Below, one piece after another: positions 8,065 to 16,086 of a stretch of 64,000 nucleotides of DNA. The position numbers and the translations under genes were made by a program. Every line of letters starts with the position of its first letter. Position 1 is the stretch's first letter. This DNA comes from Paenibacillus sp. FSL R7-0337 (GTDB lineage: Bacteria > Bacillota > Bacilli > Paenibacillales > Paenibacillaceae): positions 7,316,001-7,380,000 of the forward strand of contig NZ_CP150218.1 of assembly GCF_037969875.1 (NCBI RefSeq), read 5' to 3'. The notes under the pieces were generated by a model. The model was not told the origin of the DNA, made no database searches, and worked only from the letters and a program-made list of their open reading frames with translations.

Positions 8065-9525
8065 ATGGTCGCAAGGATAAAGAAACTGAGAACCGGCCTG
8101 CTGGCCTTGTGCTGCCTGGTCAGTCTGGGGCTTGGCGGAGAGCTGGCCCTGGCAGAGAGCGCAGCCCCTTCCTACAATTATTCATACTGGGGGAATGCGG
8201 TGGCGGCTCCGTCCGCCTACGAGGCTACTACGCTCATCACGGGTGCCAGCTCCGGTGCGGGCCCATTCAATAATCCGCAGGATATTCAGGTTACGGCGGA
8301 TCAGCAGATCTATGTTCTGGATAGCGGCAATAACCGGTTTGTCATACTGGATCAGGACTATAAATCCGTCAAGACGGTAGATGCGTTCCAGTTCAAGGGG
8401 AAGGCGGAGAAGTTTAACAATCCGCAGGGCATCTATGTGACGCAGCAGAAGGAAGTGTATGTCGCGGATACGGGCAATAAGCGTATCGTCCATCTCGACA
8501 GCAGCTTCAAGGCTGTGGGGATCATTGAAGCCCCGAAGTCCGAGCTATTGCAGGCGAACTTTGAATTTCAGCCAGTCCGTGTTGCTGTAGACAAGGCGGA
8601 CCGTATCTATGTGATGTCGGCCGGCGTCTTCGACGGATTCATGGAATTCGGGGCGGATGGTGTGTTCAAATCGTTCATTGGCGCGAACCGGGTGCATGTC
8701 GATGCGGTGGAGTATTTCTGGAAATCAATCTCCACCAAGGCGCAGCGCGAGCAGATGGTCATGTATACACCAACCGAGTTCACGAATCTGGACATTAATG
8801 ACGAAGGCTTTCTGTACGCTACCAACGGTGACGACTACGGGGACCCGATTAAGAAGCTGAACGCACAGGGTGCGGATATTCTGCGGAGAGAGGGTTATTA
8901 CAAGCCCAGCGGCGATCTGCTCTACTCCACGCGCTCAGGCGGTGCCCCGCGGCTCGTGGATATTGATGTGAGCGACAGTGAAATATACGCGGTGCTGGAT
9001 GCCAGCCGGGGCCGGGTGTTCACGTACAACGGGGACGGCTATCTGCTGTACATTTTTGGCGGAATCGGTAACCGTCTGGGCGAATTCAACACTCCGGTTG
9101 CCATTGAGCACAGCGGTGACGATATTCTGGTGCTGGACCAGGTGCTGGGTGAAATCACGGTATTCCAGACCACAGAGTACGGAAGAACGCTGAACAGTGC
9201 TGTGCGCAGCTACTATAACGGTGATGAGGCGATGGCCTCCCGGGAGTTCAGTAAGGTCGTCAACTTGAATGCGAATATGGAGTATGCCTATGCGGGTATA
9301 GGCAAGGCGTATCTGCGGCAAGGCGAGTATAAGGAGTCGGCGGAGTATTTCGAGCGCAGTATGGACCGGACCAACTATTCCAAAGCGTTCCTGCTCTACC
9401 GTAAGGAAGTGCTTCGCGGACATTTCTCCACCATTATGACGGCTCTGATCGCACTTGTAGTCCTATGGCAGGGCCTGAGAATGTACCGGAAAATGAAGGC
9501 CAGAAAGAAGGTGGAGCTCCATTGA
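8065..9525 (+). CDS. Secreted NHL-repeat/TPR membrane-anchored protein
   Basis: 486 residues from ATG 8065; the GTG at 8059 is an equally in-frame alternative, with AGGAGG at 8049-8054. A signal peptide (LLALCCLVSLGLGGELALA) is followed by NHL-type beta-propeller repeats (NNPQDIQVTADQQIYVLDSG, then FNNPQGIYVTQQKEVYVADT and later copies to about residue 370). A short TPR-like helical stretch follows (AYAGIGKAYLRQGEYKESAEYFERS), then a C-terminal membrane helix (TIMTALIALVVLWQGL) with a basic tail. It is thus exported and tethered by its C-terminus. Propellers of this type are usually binding or scaffold platforms. Its stop overlaps the YIP1 gene, which implies coupled production. Function unknown; probably part of a surface complex with its neighbours. 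Confidence 0.85.
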   Translation: MVARIKKLRTGLLALCCLVSLGLGGELALAESAAPSYNYSYWGNAVAAPSAYEATTLITGASSGAGPFNNPQDIQVTADQQIYVLDSGNNRFVILDQDYKSVKTVDAFQFKGKAEKFNNPQGIYVTQQKEVYVADTGNKRIVHLDSSFKAVGIIEAPKSELLQANFEFQPVRVAVDKADRIYVMSAGVFDGFMEFGADGVFKSFIGANRVHVDAVEYFWKSISTKAQREQMVMYTPTEFTNLDINDEGFLYATNGDDYGDPIKKLNAQGADILRREGYYKPSGDLLYSTRSGGAPRLVDIDVSDSEIYAVLDASRGRVFTYNGDGYLLYIFGGIGNRLGEFNTPVAIEHSGDDILVLDQVLGEITVFQTTEYGRTLNSAVRSYYNGDEAMASREFSKVVNLNANMEYAYAGIGKAYLRQGEYKESAEYFERSMDRTNYSKAFLLYRKEVLRGHFSTIMTALIALVVLWQGLRMYRKMKARKKVELH

Positions 9526-10148
9526 ACAGAGAAGCGCTGCAACATCCGCTGTATGTGATGGTTCATCCGTTCAACGGATACTGGGACCTCAAATATGAAC
9601 GCAGTCAAAAAACCAGTCTGATCATCTCCTTCGGCATTCTGTTTATGCTGATTCTGACGAATGTGCTGGGCGATCAATACAGCGGGTTCCTGGTAAACAT
9701 GAATAATCCGCGGTATCTGAACAGCCTGCTGGAAGCGGTCTATGTGCTGGTTCCTGTTCTGTTCTGGTGTGTGGCGAACTGGTCGCTGACCACGCTGATG
9801 GACGGGGAAGGGAAGTTCGTGGAGATTTTTATTACCACCTGCTTCGCACTGCTTCCGATCGTGCTGATTAATTTCCCCTGGATCTGGATCAGCAATTTAA
9901 TCTCAGCCCAGGAGAGCTCTTTTTATTACTTTTTCAAAAACTTTGCTTTTCTCTGGTCGGGACTGCTGATGTATGTGGGCATTATGACCGTTCATCAGTT
10001 CTCCCCGTCCAAAACGATCGGGACGATTCTGCTGACGCTGCTCGCTATGGCCTTCATGGCTTTCCTGACCCTGCTGTTCTTCAGTCTGGTTCAGCAGATG
10101 ATTGCATTCGTCTCGACCATATACCAAGAAATTGTCTTGAGAAGATAG
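9522..10148 (+). CDS. YIP1-family membrane protein
   Basis: 208 residues from TTG 9522, which overlaps the preceding stop as TTGA and has a purine-rich ribosome site (AGAAGGTGGAG) at about 9507-9517. Roughly five hydrophobic helices are visible (IISFGILFMLILTNVL, LEAVYVLVPVLFWCVANW, IFITTCFALLPIVLINFPWIWI, FLWSGLLMYVGIM, ILLTLLAMAFMAFLTLLFF), with a short cytosolic N-terminus carrying HPFNGYWDLKYE. This matches the bacterial YIP1 family in appearance. Its role is unknown. Overlap with the NHL/TPR gene and close spacing to the DUF5696 gene suggest these three proteins act together at the membrane. Confidence 0.8.
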   Translation: MNREALQHPLYVMVHPFNGYWDLKYERSQKTSLIISFGILFMLILTNVLGDQYSGFLVNMNNPRYLNSLLEAVYVLVPVLFWCVANWSLTTLMDGEGKFVEIFITTCFALLPIVLINFPWIWISNLISAQESSFYYFFKNFAFLWSGLLMYVGIMTVHQFSPSKTIGTILLTLLAMAFMAFLTLLFFSLVQQMIAFVSTIYQEIVLRR

Positions 10149-10161
10149 GAGGAGGACCGGA

Positions 10162-12726
10162 ATGAGGAAGCCGTTAATCATGCTGCTCTCGATTCTCTTC
10201 AGTATGAGTGTGCTGGCCGGCTGTTCGGCGTCAAGTTCAGGCAGCCAGGCCAGCGGGCATGAACCGAATCTTGAAGTGTCCTTTACGGAAGGGAGCGCGC
10301 TGAAATCTGCCTTTACCGATACTGGGGTGAGCGGGATGACAGGTGTGCTCGAGAACGCGCAGCTCCGGCTGTTCATGGACGAAGCTACCGGAGGGATCGC
10401 CGTCAAGAATCTGTCGGACGGGACGGTCTGGTACAGCAACCCGCTGGACCGTGAGGCGGATGCCAAGGCCAGCGGGGATAATAAAGACCTGCTGTCCGCG
10501 CAGCTCAAGCTGGATTTCTATAACAACCTGGGTCAGGTAAGCTCTGTCAACTCATATACGGACAGCGTGGCCCATAAGCAAATGAAGATGGAACTGACGC
10601 CGGAGGGCGTCAAGGTCTTTTACCAGTTCGGAACGACCGCTGCAACAGCGGAGGACCTGCCGATGAAGATGGGCAAGGGGCGGTTCGAGGAGAAGATCAT
10701 GAGCAAGATGGATAAGACCGGGCAGCGGACGATGAAAATTGCCTATACCTTCGATGAGGAGAACGGGGTATATACGCGAAACGATGAAGCGCTGAAGGGG
10801 CTTCAGCTGGAGCGGACGCTGAAGGGCTTCGAGAAGGCGGGATATACCGAGGAGGATCTGCAGCAGGATATCGCCGAGAACAACCTCAGCCAGTCTAAGC
10901 CAGAGCCGCGTATTTTCCAGCTCGCCATTGAATATGCCCTGGACGGGGACCAGCTGGTCGTCAAGGTTCCGGTAGCGGATATCCGTTATCCTGCGGATTA
11001 TCCTGTGAATGACATCTCCCTGCTGAGCTTCCTGGGTGCCGGAGGGAGCAAGGATGCCGGGTCCATCCTGGTGCCGGACGGCTCAGGAGCGCTGATTCAT
11101 TTCAATAACGGTAAGACCCGTTATCCCGCATATAAGCAGGCCGTGTATGGTGTGGACGGGACGATGGAGACCACGGATGCCTATGCGCAGCAGCAGGAGA
11201 TCAAGCTGCCGGTGTTCGGCCTGATCCGGGAGGAAGGCGCCATGCTGGGCATTATTGAACAAGGCGCTTCTCTTGCCACCATCAACGCGGATACCAGCGG
11301 CAGATTGAACGGATACAACTATGTGTATCCGAGCTTCACCCTGCTTGCCAAGGGGGATCTTACCCTGACGTCAAGCGATCAGAACCGCACCCTGCCGAAA
11401 TTCCAGCAGGAGCCGCCCAAGACAGATTACGTCGTACGTTACGCGTTCCTGAGCGGAGCGGAGGCCTCTTATCCGGGCATGGCGCGTTATTACCAGAGCT
11501 ATCTGGTTGAGCATGGTGGACTGCCTGAGGCGCAGCCGTCAGCTTCTGCAGAAGCTTCTGTGAATACGCCGTTCTATTTGGAATTGGTGGGCGGAATCAC
11601 GAAGACCAAGCATGTCCTGGGCATTCCTTATCAATCGCTGGAGGCACTGACCACCTTCGAGCAAGCCGAGAGCATTCTGGAGCAGATGAAGCAGCGCGGC
11701 ATTGATAATATCAAGCTGAAATATGCCGGCTGGTTCAACCGGGGCCTGGATCACAAGGTGCCGGACCGGCTGTCGGTGGATAAGGCTATCGGCGGCAGCA
11801 AGGGGCTGAACCGGCTGGCAGCATACGCCAAGGAGCAAGATATTGAGCTCTTCCCTGACGTGGCTCTGCTGCAGGCGAATCAGACCTCAGGCTTCCGGAT
11901 TAACCAGAAGGCTTCACGGATGCTCAGTGAGATTCCGGCAGCCGTCTATCCGTACAATATGGCCTTGAACCGGCGGGACCGTTCCTTCACCCCTGCTTAT
12001 ATTATTTCCCCAAGCAGGGTCGGCGGATATGTTGATGCCACGCTGAAGGAGATTGCGCCGTTTCAGACCGGCGGCATCTCCCTGAGGGATATGGCCGATC
12101 AATTGAACAGCGATTTCCGCAAGAACCAGGAGATTGACCGGTCTGCGTCCGAGCAGATATCGGTCCAGTCGCTGGAGAAGATCACCGGAGCGTCCATGCG
12201 CATCCTCGCGGACGGCGGGAATGCCTACGCCCTTCCGTATCTCTCTGACATTACGGATGCTCCGGTGTCCAGCAGCCGGTTCAAGCTGGAGGATGAGGAG
12301 ATTCCGTTCTATCCGATGGTGGTGCGGGGATATGTGAATTACACCGGCAAGCCGTTTAACCTGTCCACGTACACGAATCCAAGGCAATATATCCTGAAGA
12401 GCCTGGAGTATGGCTCCGGCCTCTATTATGAATGGATGCATGCGCCTAATTACAAGGTGAAGGATACCGACTTCGATAACCTGTACGCGGTCCATTATGA
12501 GCAGTGGATCGACCAGGCGGCTGAGATGTACACCGAAGTGAACGGAGTGATGAAGAACGTTCAGAATCAGCGGCTGACCGGTCATGAGAAGCTGGCAGAC
12601 GGTGTCTATAAAAGCACTTACGGTAACGGGATGTCTGTCATCGTCAACTACAATAAGACCGCAGTCCTTGCAGGGGGCCGGACGGTTGAGGCCGAAAGCT
12701 ATATTACGGGTGGTGAGCAATCTTGA
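10162..12726 (+). CDS. DUF5696-type lipoprotein, possible glycosidase
   Basis: 854 residues. AGGAGG precedes ATG 10162, and the signal peptide ends in LAGC (Cys21), so it is a lipoprotein. The N-terminal part (about 45-300) is beta-rich and resembles the sandwich that precedes the barrel in GH31/GH101-like enzymes (LRLFMDEATGGIAVKNLSDG). The middle (about 470-760) has a barrel-like rhythm (GIDNIKLKYAGWFNRG, LNRLAAYAKEQDIELFPDV, MRILADGGNAYALPYLSD). The C-terminus (NGMSVIVNYNKTAV, GGRTVEAESYITGG) looks like a small beta-sandwich. I recognise the DUF5696 family from gene context and sequence style; the enzyme role is inference. Its stop overlaps the next permease start (TTGA). Confidence 0.75.
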   Translation: MRKPLIMLLSILFSMSVLAGCSASSSGSQASGHEPNLEVSFTEGSALKSAFTDTGVSGMTGVLENAQLRLFMDEATGGIAVKNLSDGTVWYSNPLDREADAKASGDNKDLLSAQLKLDFYNNLGQVSSVNSYTDSVAHKQMKMELTPEGVKVFYQFGTTAATAEDLPMKMGKGRFEEKIMSKMDKTGQRTMKIAYTFDEENGVYTRNDEALKGLQLERTLKGFEKAGYTEEDLQQDIAENNLSQSKPEPRIFQLAIEYALDGDQLVVKVPVADIRYPADYPVNDISLLSFLGAGGSKDAGSILVPDGSGALIHFNNGKTRYPAYKQAVYGVDGTMETTDAYAQQQEIKLPVFGLIREEGAMLGIIEQGASLATINADTSGRLNGYNYVYPSFTLLAKGDLTLTSSDQNRTLPKFQQEPPKTDYVVRYAFLSGAEASYPGMARYYQSYLVEHGGLPEAQPSASAEASVNTPFYLELVGGITKTKHVLGIPYQSLEALTTFEQAESILEQMKQRGIDNIKLKYAGWFNRGLDHKVPDRLSVDKAIGGSKGLNRLAAYAKEQDIELFPDVALLQANQTSGFRINQKASRMLSEIPAAVYPYNMALNRRDRSFTPAYIISPSRVGGYVDATLKEIAPFQTGGISLRDMADQLNSDFRKNQEIDRSASEQISVQSLEKITGASMRILADGGNAYALPYLSDITDAPVSSSRFKLEDEEIPFYPMVVRGYVNYTGKPFNLSTYTNPRQYILKSLEYGSGLYYEWMHAPNYKVKDTDFDNLYAVHYEQWIDQAAEMYTEVNGVMKNVQNQRLTGHEKLADGVYKSTYGNGMSVIVNYNKTAVLAGGRTVEAESYITGGEQS

Positions 12727-13628
12727 AATCCATACTTAGACTGGACCGCAGATCCTACAATGAGCAAAAGGCATTAATGGGCTTCTTTTATGTGCTGCCC
12801 TGGCTGCTGGGGTTCATCTTCTTCTTCCTGATTCCGTTGTTGTCTTCGCTGCGCTACAGCTTAAGCTCGGTGCAGGCCAACTCCGACGGACTGATTGTTC
12901 ATTTCAGCGGCTTCCAGAATTATGTTGAAGCGCTGACGGTGAATACCGAATTCAACCGCTCGCTGGCCGATGCCATTATGAATATGGTCATCAATGTGCC
13001 GCTGATCGTTATCTTCAGCTTGTTTCTGGCGGTGCTGCTGAATCAGAAATTCATCGGCCGATCGCTGGCCCGCTCGATCTTCTTCCTGCCTGTCATTCTG
13101 GCCTCCGGGGTCATTCTGAGCCTGGAGAGCACCAGCCTGATTCAAGCGGTCAACGATCAGAATGCCGGTGCGGGGGCGATTCAGGGACTGGGCACCTTCG
13201 AGCTGGAGGGGCTGATGCTGGACGCGGGCTTAAGCGAATGGGTAGTGAACTATCTGACCAGCGCTGTGGGCCGCATCTACAGTATTGTGAGCCAGTCCGG
13301 CGTACAGATTCTGATTTTCCTGGCCGGCATCCAGACCATCTCGCCGCAGCTGTATGAGGCGTCCAAGATGGAAGGGGCAACCGGCTATGAGGCCTTCTGG
13401 AAAATCACTTTTCCGATGGTCAGCCCGCTCATTCTGGTGAATTCCATCTATACAATTATCGATTCCTTCTCGAATAACGCCATGACGGACCTGATCCGGG
13501 AGACCGGCTTCACCCAGTTCAACTTCGGTCTAAGCTCTGCGATGGCCTGGCTGTACTTCGCCGCAGTGGCCTTAATTCTGGCCGTCAGCAGCTATCTGAT
13601 CTCGAAGAAGGTCTTCTACTATGATTAA
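12723..13628 (+). CDS. ABC sugar transporter permease, MalF type (second pair)
   Basis: 301 residues, start TTG 12723 overlapping the DUF5696 stop by 4 bp. Six membrane helices are apparent; EAA loop EASKMEGATGYEAFWKITFPMVSP. Compared with the first permease it has an extra extracytoplasmic insertion around residues 140-180 (NAGAGAIQGLGTFELEGLML). It forms the second permease pair of the operon with the gene at 13645. No binding protein is encoded directly next to this pair, so it may use one of the two upstream. Confidence 0.9.
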   Translation: MKSILRLDRRSYNEQKALMGFFYVLPWLLGFIFFFLIPLLSSLRYSLSSVQANSDGLIVHFSGFQNYVEALTVNTEFNRSLADAIMNMVINVPLIVIFSLFLAVLLNQKFIGRSLARSIFFLPVILASGVILSLESTSLIQAVNDQNAGAGAIQGLGTFELEGLMLDAGLSEWVVNYLTSAVGRIYSIVSQSGVQILIFLAGIQTISPQLYEASKMEGATGYEAFWKITFPMVSPLILVNSIYTIIDSFSNNAMTDLIRETGFTQFNFGLSSAMAWLYFAAVALILAVSSYLISKKVFYYD

Positions 13629-13644
13629 AGGGAGGATGGGACTA

Positions 13645-14595
13645 ATGCATGCGACCCGCTTACTGTCGCTCGAACACTGGAAGAAATGGATATGGTCCTT
13701 CGTGCGGCTGACGCTCATTGCAGGCCTGTCGTTCGTAATCCTCTATCCGGTGCTCCAGAAGATATCCACGGCCTTCAAGGCCAAGAGCGATCTGTATTCG
13801 CCGATTGTCGTCTGGCTTCCTGAGAATTACACGCTTGACAATTTCGTCAAAGCGATTGGTATTATGGATTACTGGCAGGCCTTGCTGAATACCTTCAGCC
13901 TGTCAGCGCTGACTACGATCTTAACCGCCATCTCCTGCGCGCTTGCAGGGTATGGCTTCGCCCGGCTAAAGTTCAAGGGAAGCCAGCTATTGTTCGCCGG
14001 AGTCATATTGACTATTCTGGTCCCGCCGATCACAATTCTGATTCCGGTCTACCTGAATTTGAAGGATTTCAGCCTGATGGGGCTGATTCCGCTCTTAACC
14101 GGCGGCAAATCGGTGAATCTGCTCAACACCTACTGGCCGTTTATTCTAACCTCTGCTACGGCGAACTCGCTGAAGGCGGGGCTGTACATTTTCATCTTCC
14201 GGCAGTTCTTCCGGGGCATTCCCAAAGAGGTGGAGGAAGCGGCTTACATCGACGGGGCCGGGGTCGGCAAGACCTTCTACCGGATTATGCTGCCTAATGC
14301 GATACCGTCTATTGTTACGGTGCTGCTCTTCTCGTTTGTGTGGCAGTGGAACGACAGCTTCTTCACCACGACCTATCTGACATCCAGCAAGGTTATGGCG
14401 ACACAGCTCGGCTCGCTGCCGTATAATCTGCAGATTCTGCTGGAGGACGGCGCCAATTCCAAGGCCGATCCGTTCTATCTCAGCATGGTTCAGGATACAG
14501 GGATTCTGCTGGCGATTCTGCCGCTGATCATTATCTACCTGTTCGTGCAGCGGTATTTCGTGGAGAGTATTGAACGTACAGGGATTGTGGGTTAA
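13645..14595 (+). CDS. ABC sugar transporter permease, MalG type (second pair)
   Basis: 316 residues from ATG 13645, which has GGGAGG at 13630-13635; an in-frame ATG at 13621 inside the preceding gene has no good ribosome site. EAA loop EEAAYIDGAGVGKTFYRIMLPN. The C-terminus ends in FVQRYFVESIERTGIVG, the usual CUT1 MalG ending. It is immediately followed by the GH10 gene, linking this importer to xylan breakdown. Confidence 0.9.
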   Translation: MHATRLLSLEHWKKWIWSFVRLTLIAGLSFVILYPVLQKISTAFKAKSDLYSPIVVWLPENYTLDNFVKAIGIMDYWQALLNTFSLSALTTILTAISCALAGYGFARLKFKGSQLLFAGVILTILVPPITILIPVYLNLKDFSLMGLIPLLTGGKSVNLLNTYWPFILTSATANSLKAGLYIFIFRQFFRGIPKEVEEAAYIDGAGVGKTFYRIMLPNAIPSIVTVLLFSFVWQWNDSFFTTTYLTSSKVMATQLGSLPYNLQILLEDGANSKADPFYLSMVQDTGILLAILPLIIIYLFVQRYFVESIERTGIVG

Positions 14596-14614
14596 CCGAA
14601 GAAGGAGGATGACA

Positions 14615-15874
14615 GTGCGCCAAAATAATAGAACAAGCACTCCGGCCAGACTGGCCCGGAGTATAGTCTTCGCAGCCGCGCTTCTATGGTTATCCGGTTG
14701 CTCCGCTTCTGGCGGGGATGCGGCTCCGGCTGCCCCCTCGACGGGGCCGCAGGAGAGCGCAGCGTCATCCCCGGCCGCTTCACCCGCAGGGACTCCGGCA
14801 GCATCTGCTACAGCTTCGCCTGAAGCTGCGGCGGATGCTCCGGTGCAGCAGGAGGCCGTGCCGCTGGCGGCAGCCTATGCGGATTACTTCCCCATAGGCG
14901 CTGCGGTGGAGCCGGACCAGACAGAAGGAGCGACGGCAGAGCTGCTGAAGCGCCATGTGAACTGGCTCGTGGCCGAGAATGCCATGAAGCCGGATGCGAT
15001 TGCACCGGCTGAGGGCACCTTCACCTGGGAACGGGCGGACCGGATCGTCGCCTTCGCGAAGGCGAACGGCATGGGGCTGCGCTTCCACACCCTGGTGTGG
15101 CACAGCCAGACCCCGGAGTGGTTCTTCCGCGATGAAGCCGGTCAGGCGATGGCGGATGAGACCGATGCAGCAAGACGCGAAGCGAACAAGAAGCTGCTGC
15201 TGAAGCGACTCGATAGCTATATCACCGCTGTTGTCAGCCGTTACAAGGACGATATCTCCTCCTGGGATGTAGTGAATGAGGTGATTGAGCCTAACGACCC
15301 TGACGGTATGCGGGCCAGCGACTGGTACAAGATTACCGGCACCGGATTCATTGAGACCGCCTTCCGGGCGGCCCGCAAGGCTGGAGGACCGGAGCTTAAG
15401 CTGTACATTAATGATTACGGCACAGAGAGTCCGGAGAAGCGGGACCGGCTCTACGAGCTGGTGAAGGACATGCTGGCGAAGGGAGTACCGATTGACGGCG
15501 TTGGTCACCAGACCCATATTAATCTGGAGTATCCTTCGGTGGAGAGCATTATCGAGTCCATGGAGAAGTTCCATTCCCTGGGCCTGGATAATCAGATCAC
15601 CGAGCTGGATATGAGCCTGTATGTCTATAATGATCTCAGCGATGTCGGCCCTGTAGTTCCCGAGGATATCCTGCAGCGGCAGGCCGCGCGGTACGGCGAG
15701 ATATTCGCTGCTCTAAGAGACCGGAAGGAGCTGTTAAGCGGGGTCATGTTCTGGGGCATTGCGGATGATCATACCTGGCTGAGCACCTTTCCAACCGAGC
15801 GGACCGAGGCGCCGATGCTGTTCGACCGGCAGCATCAGCCCAAACCGGCCTTCCAGGCGGTCACCGATTTCTAA
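14615..15874 (+). CDS. GH10 endo-1,4-beta-xylanase lipoprotein
   Basis: 419 residues from GTG 14615, six bases after AAGGAGG; an in-frame ATG at 14609 is too close to the ribosome site. The signal peptide ends in LSGC (Cys29), followed by a long Ala/Ser/Pro/Thr linker to about residue 85, so the enzyme is tethered to the membrane and reaches into the wall. The catalytic domain is a complete GH10 barrel: HTLVWHSQTPEWF, acid/base Glu222 in WDVVNEV, nucleophile Glu330 in ITELDMS, and WGIADDHTWL near the end. There is no carbohydrate-binding module or SLH domain. As the last gene of the operon it should feed xylo-oligosaccharides to the adjacent importers. Confidence 0.95.
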   Translation: MRQNNRTSTPARLARSIVFAAALLWLSGCSASGGDAAPAAPSTGPQESAASSPAASPAGTPAASATASPEAAADAPVQQEAVPLAAAYADYFPIGAAVEPDQTEGATAELLKRHVNWLVAENAMKPDAIAPAEGTFTWERADRIVAFAKANGMGLRFHTLVWHSQTPEWFFRDEAGQAMADETDAARREANKKLLLKRLDSYITAVVSRYKDDISSWDVVNEVIEPNDPDGMRASDWYKITGTGFIETAFRAARKAGGPELKLYINDYGTESPEKRDRLYELVKDMLAKGVPIDGVGHQTHINLEYPSVESIIESMEKFHSLGLDNQITELDMSLYVYNDLSDVGPVVPEDILQRQAARYGEIFAALRDRKELLSGVMFWGIADDHTWLSTFPTERTEAPMLFDRQHQPKPAFQAVTDF

Positions 15875-15951
15875 AAATATAAGAATTAATATGTTGTACA
15901 AGATAACTTATCCTTCTATTTCCCGCTGAAACGGTACCCTCCTTAAAAAGG

Positions 15952-15967
15952 ACGGCAAAGCCGTTTT
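15952..15967 (+). terminator. Short terminator hairpin after GH10 gene
   Basis: ACGGC (15952-15956), loop AAA, GCCGT (15960-15964), then three more T. The stem is short, so termination may be partial. A run of A before the stem gives extra pairing with the T-tract. Confidence 0.5.
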
Positions 15968-16001
15968 CACTTGATTGGTAAAGAACGGGTAAGCCAAACA
16001 A

Positions 16002-16046
16002 GAATTGCACCTTACAATTCCTTTATTTTTGCCGGGATAATATAAT
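16002..16046 (+). promoter_or_regulatory. Promoter of SBP-kinase-regulator operon
   Basis: TATAAT at 16041-16046, with a poor -35 (about 16018-16023) at 17 bp. Abutting the -35 is the inverted repeat GAATTG (16002-16007) and CAATTC (16015-16020). The weak -35 and adjacent symmetric site fit an activated promoter. Inferred by eye only. Confidence 0.4.
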
Positions 16047-16086
16047 ATTCTGGTAGTAATAATCTTGCAAAGTGAGGTTGCAACTG

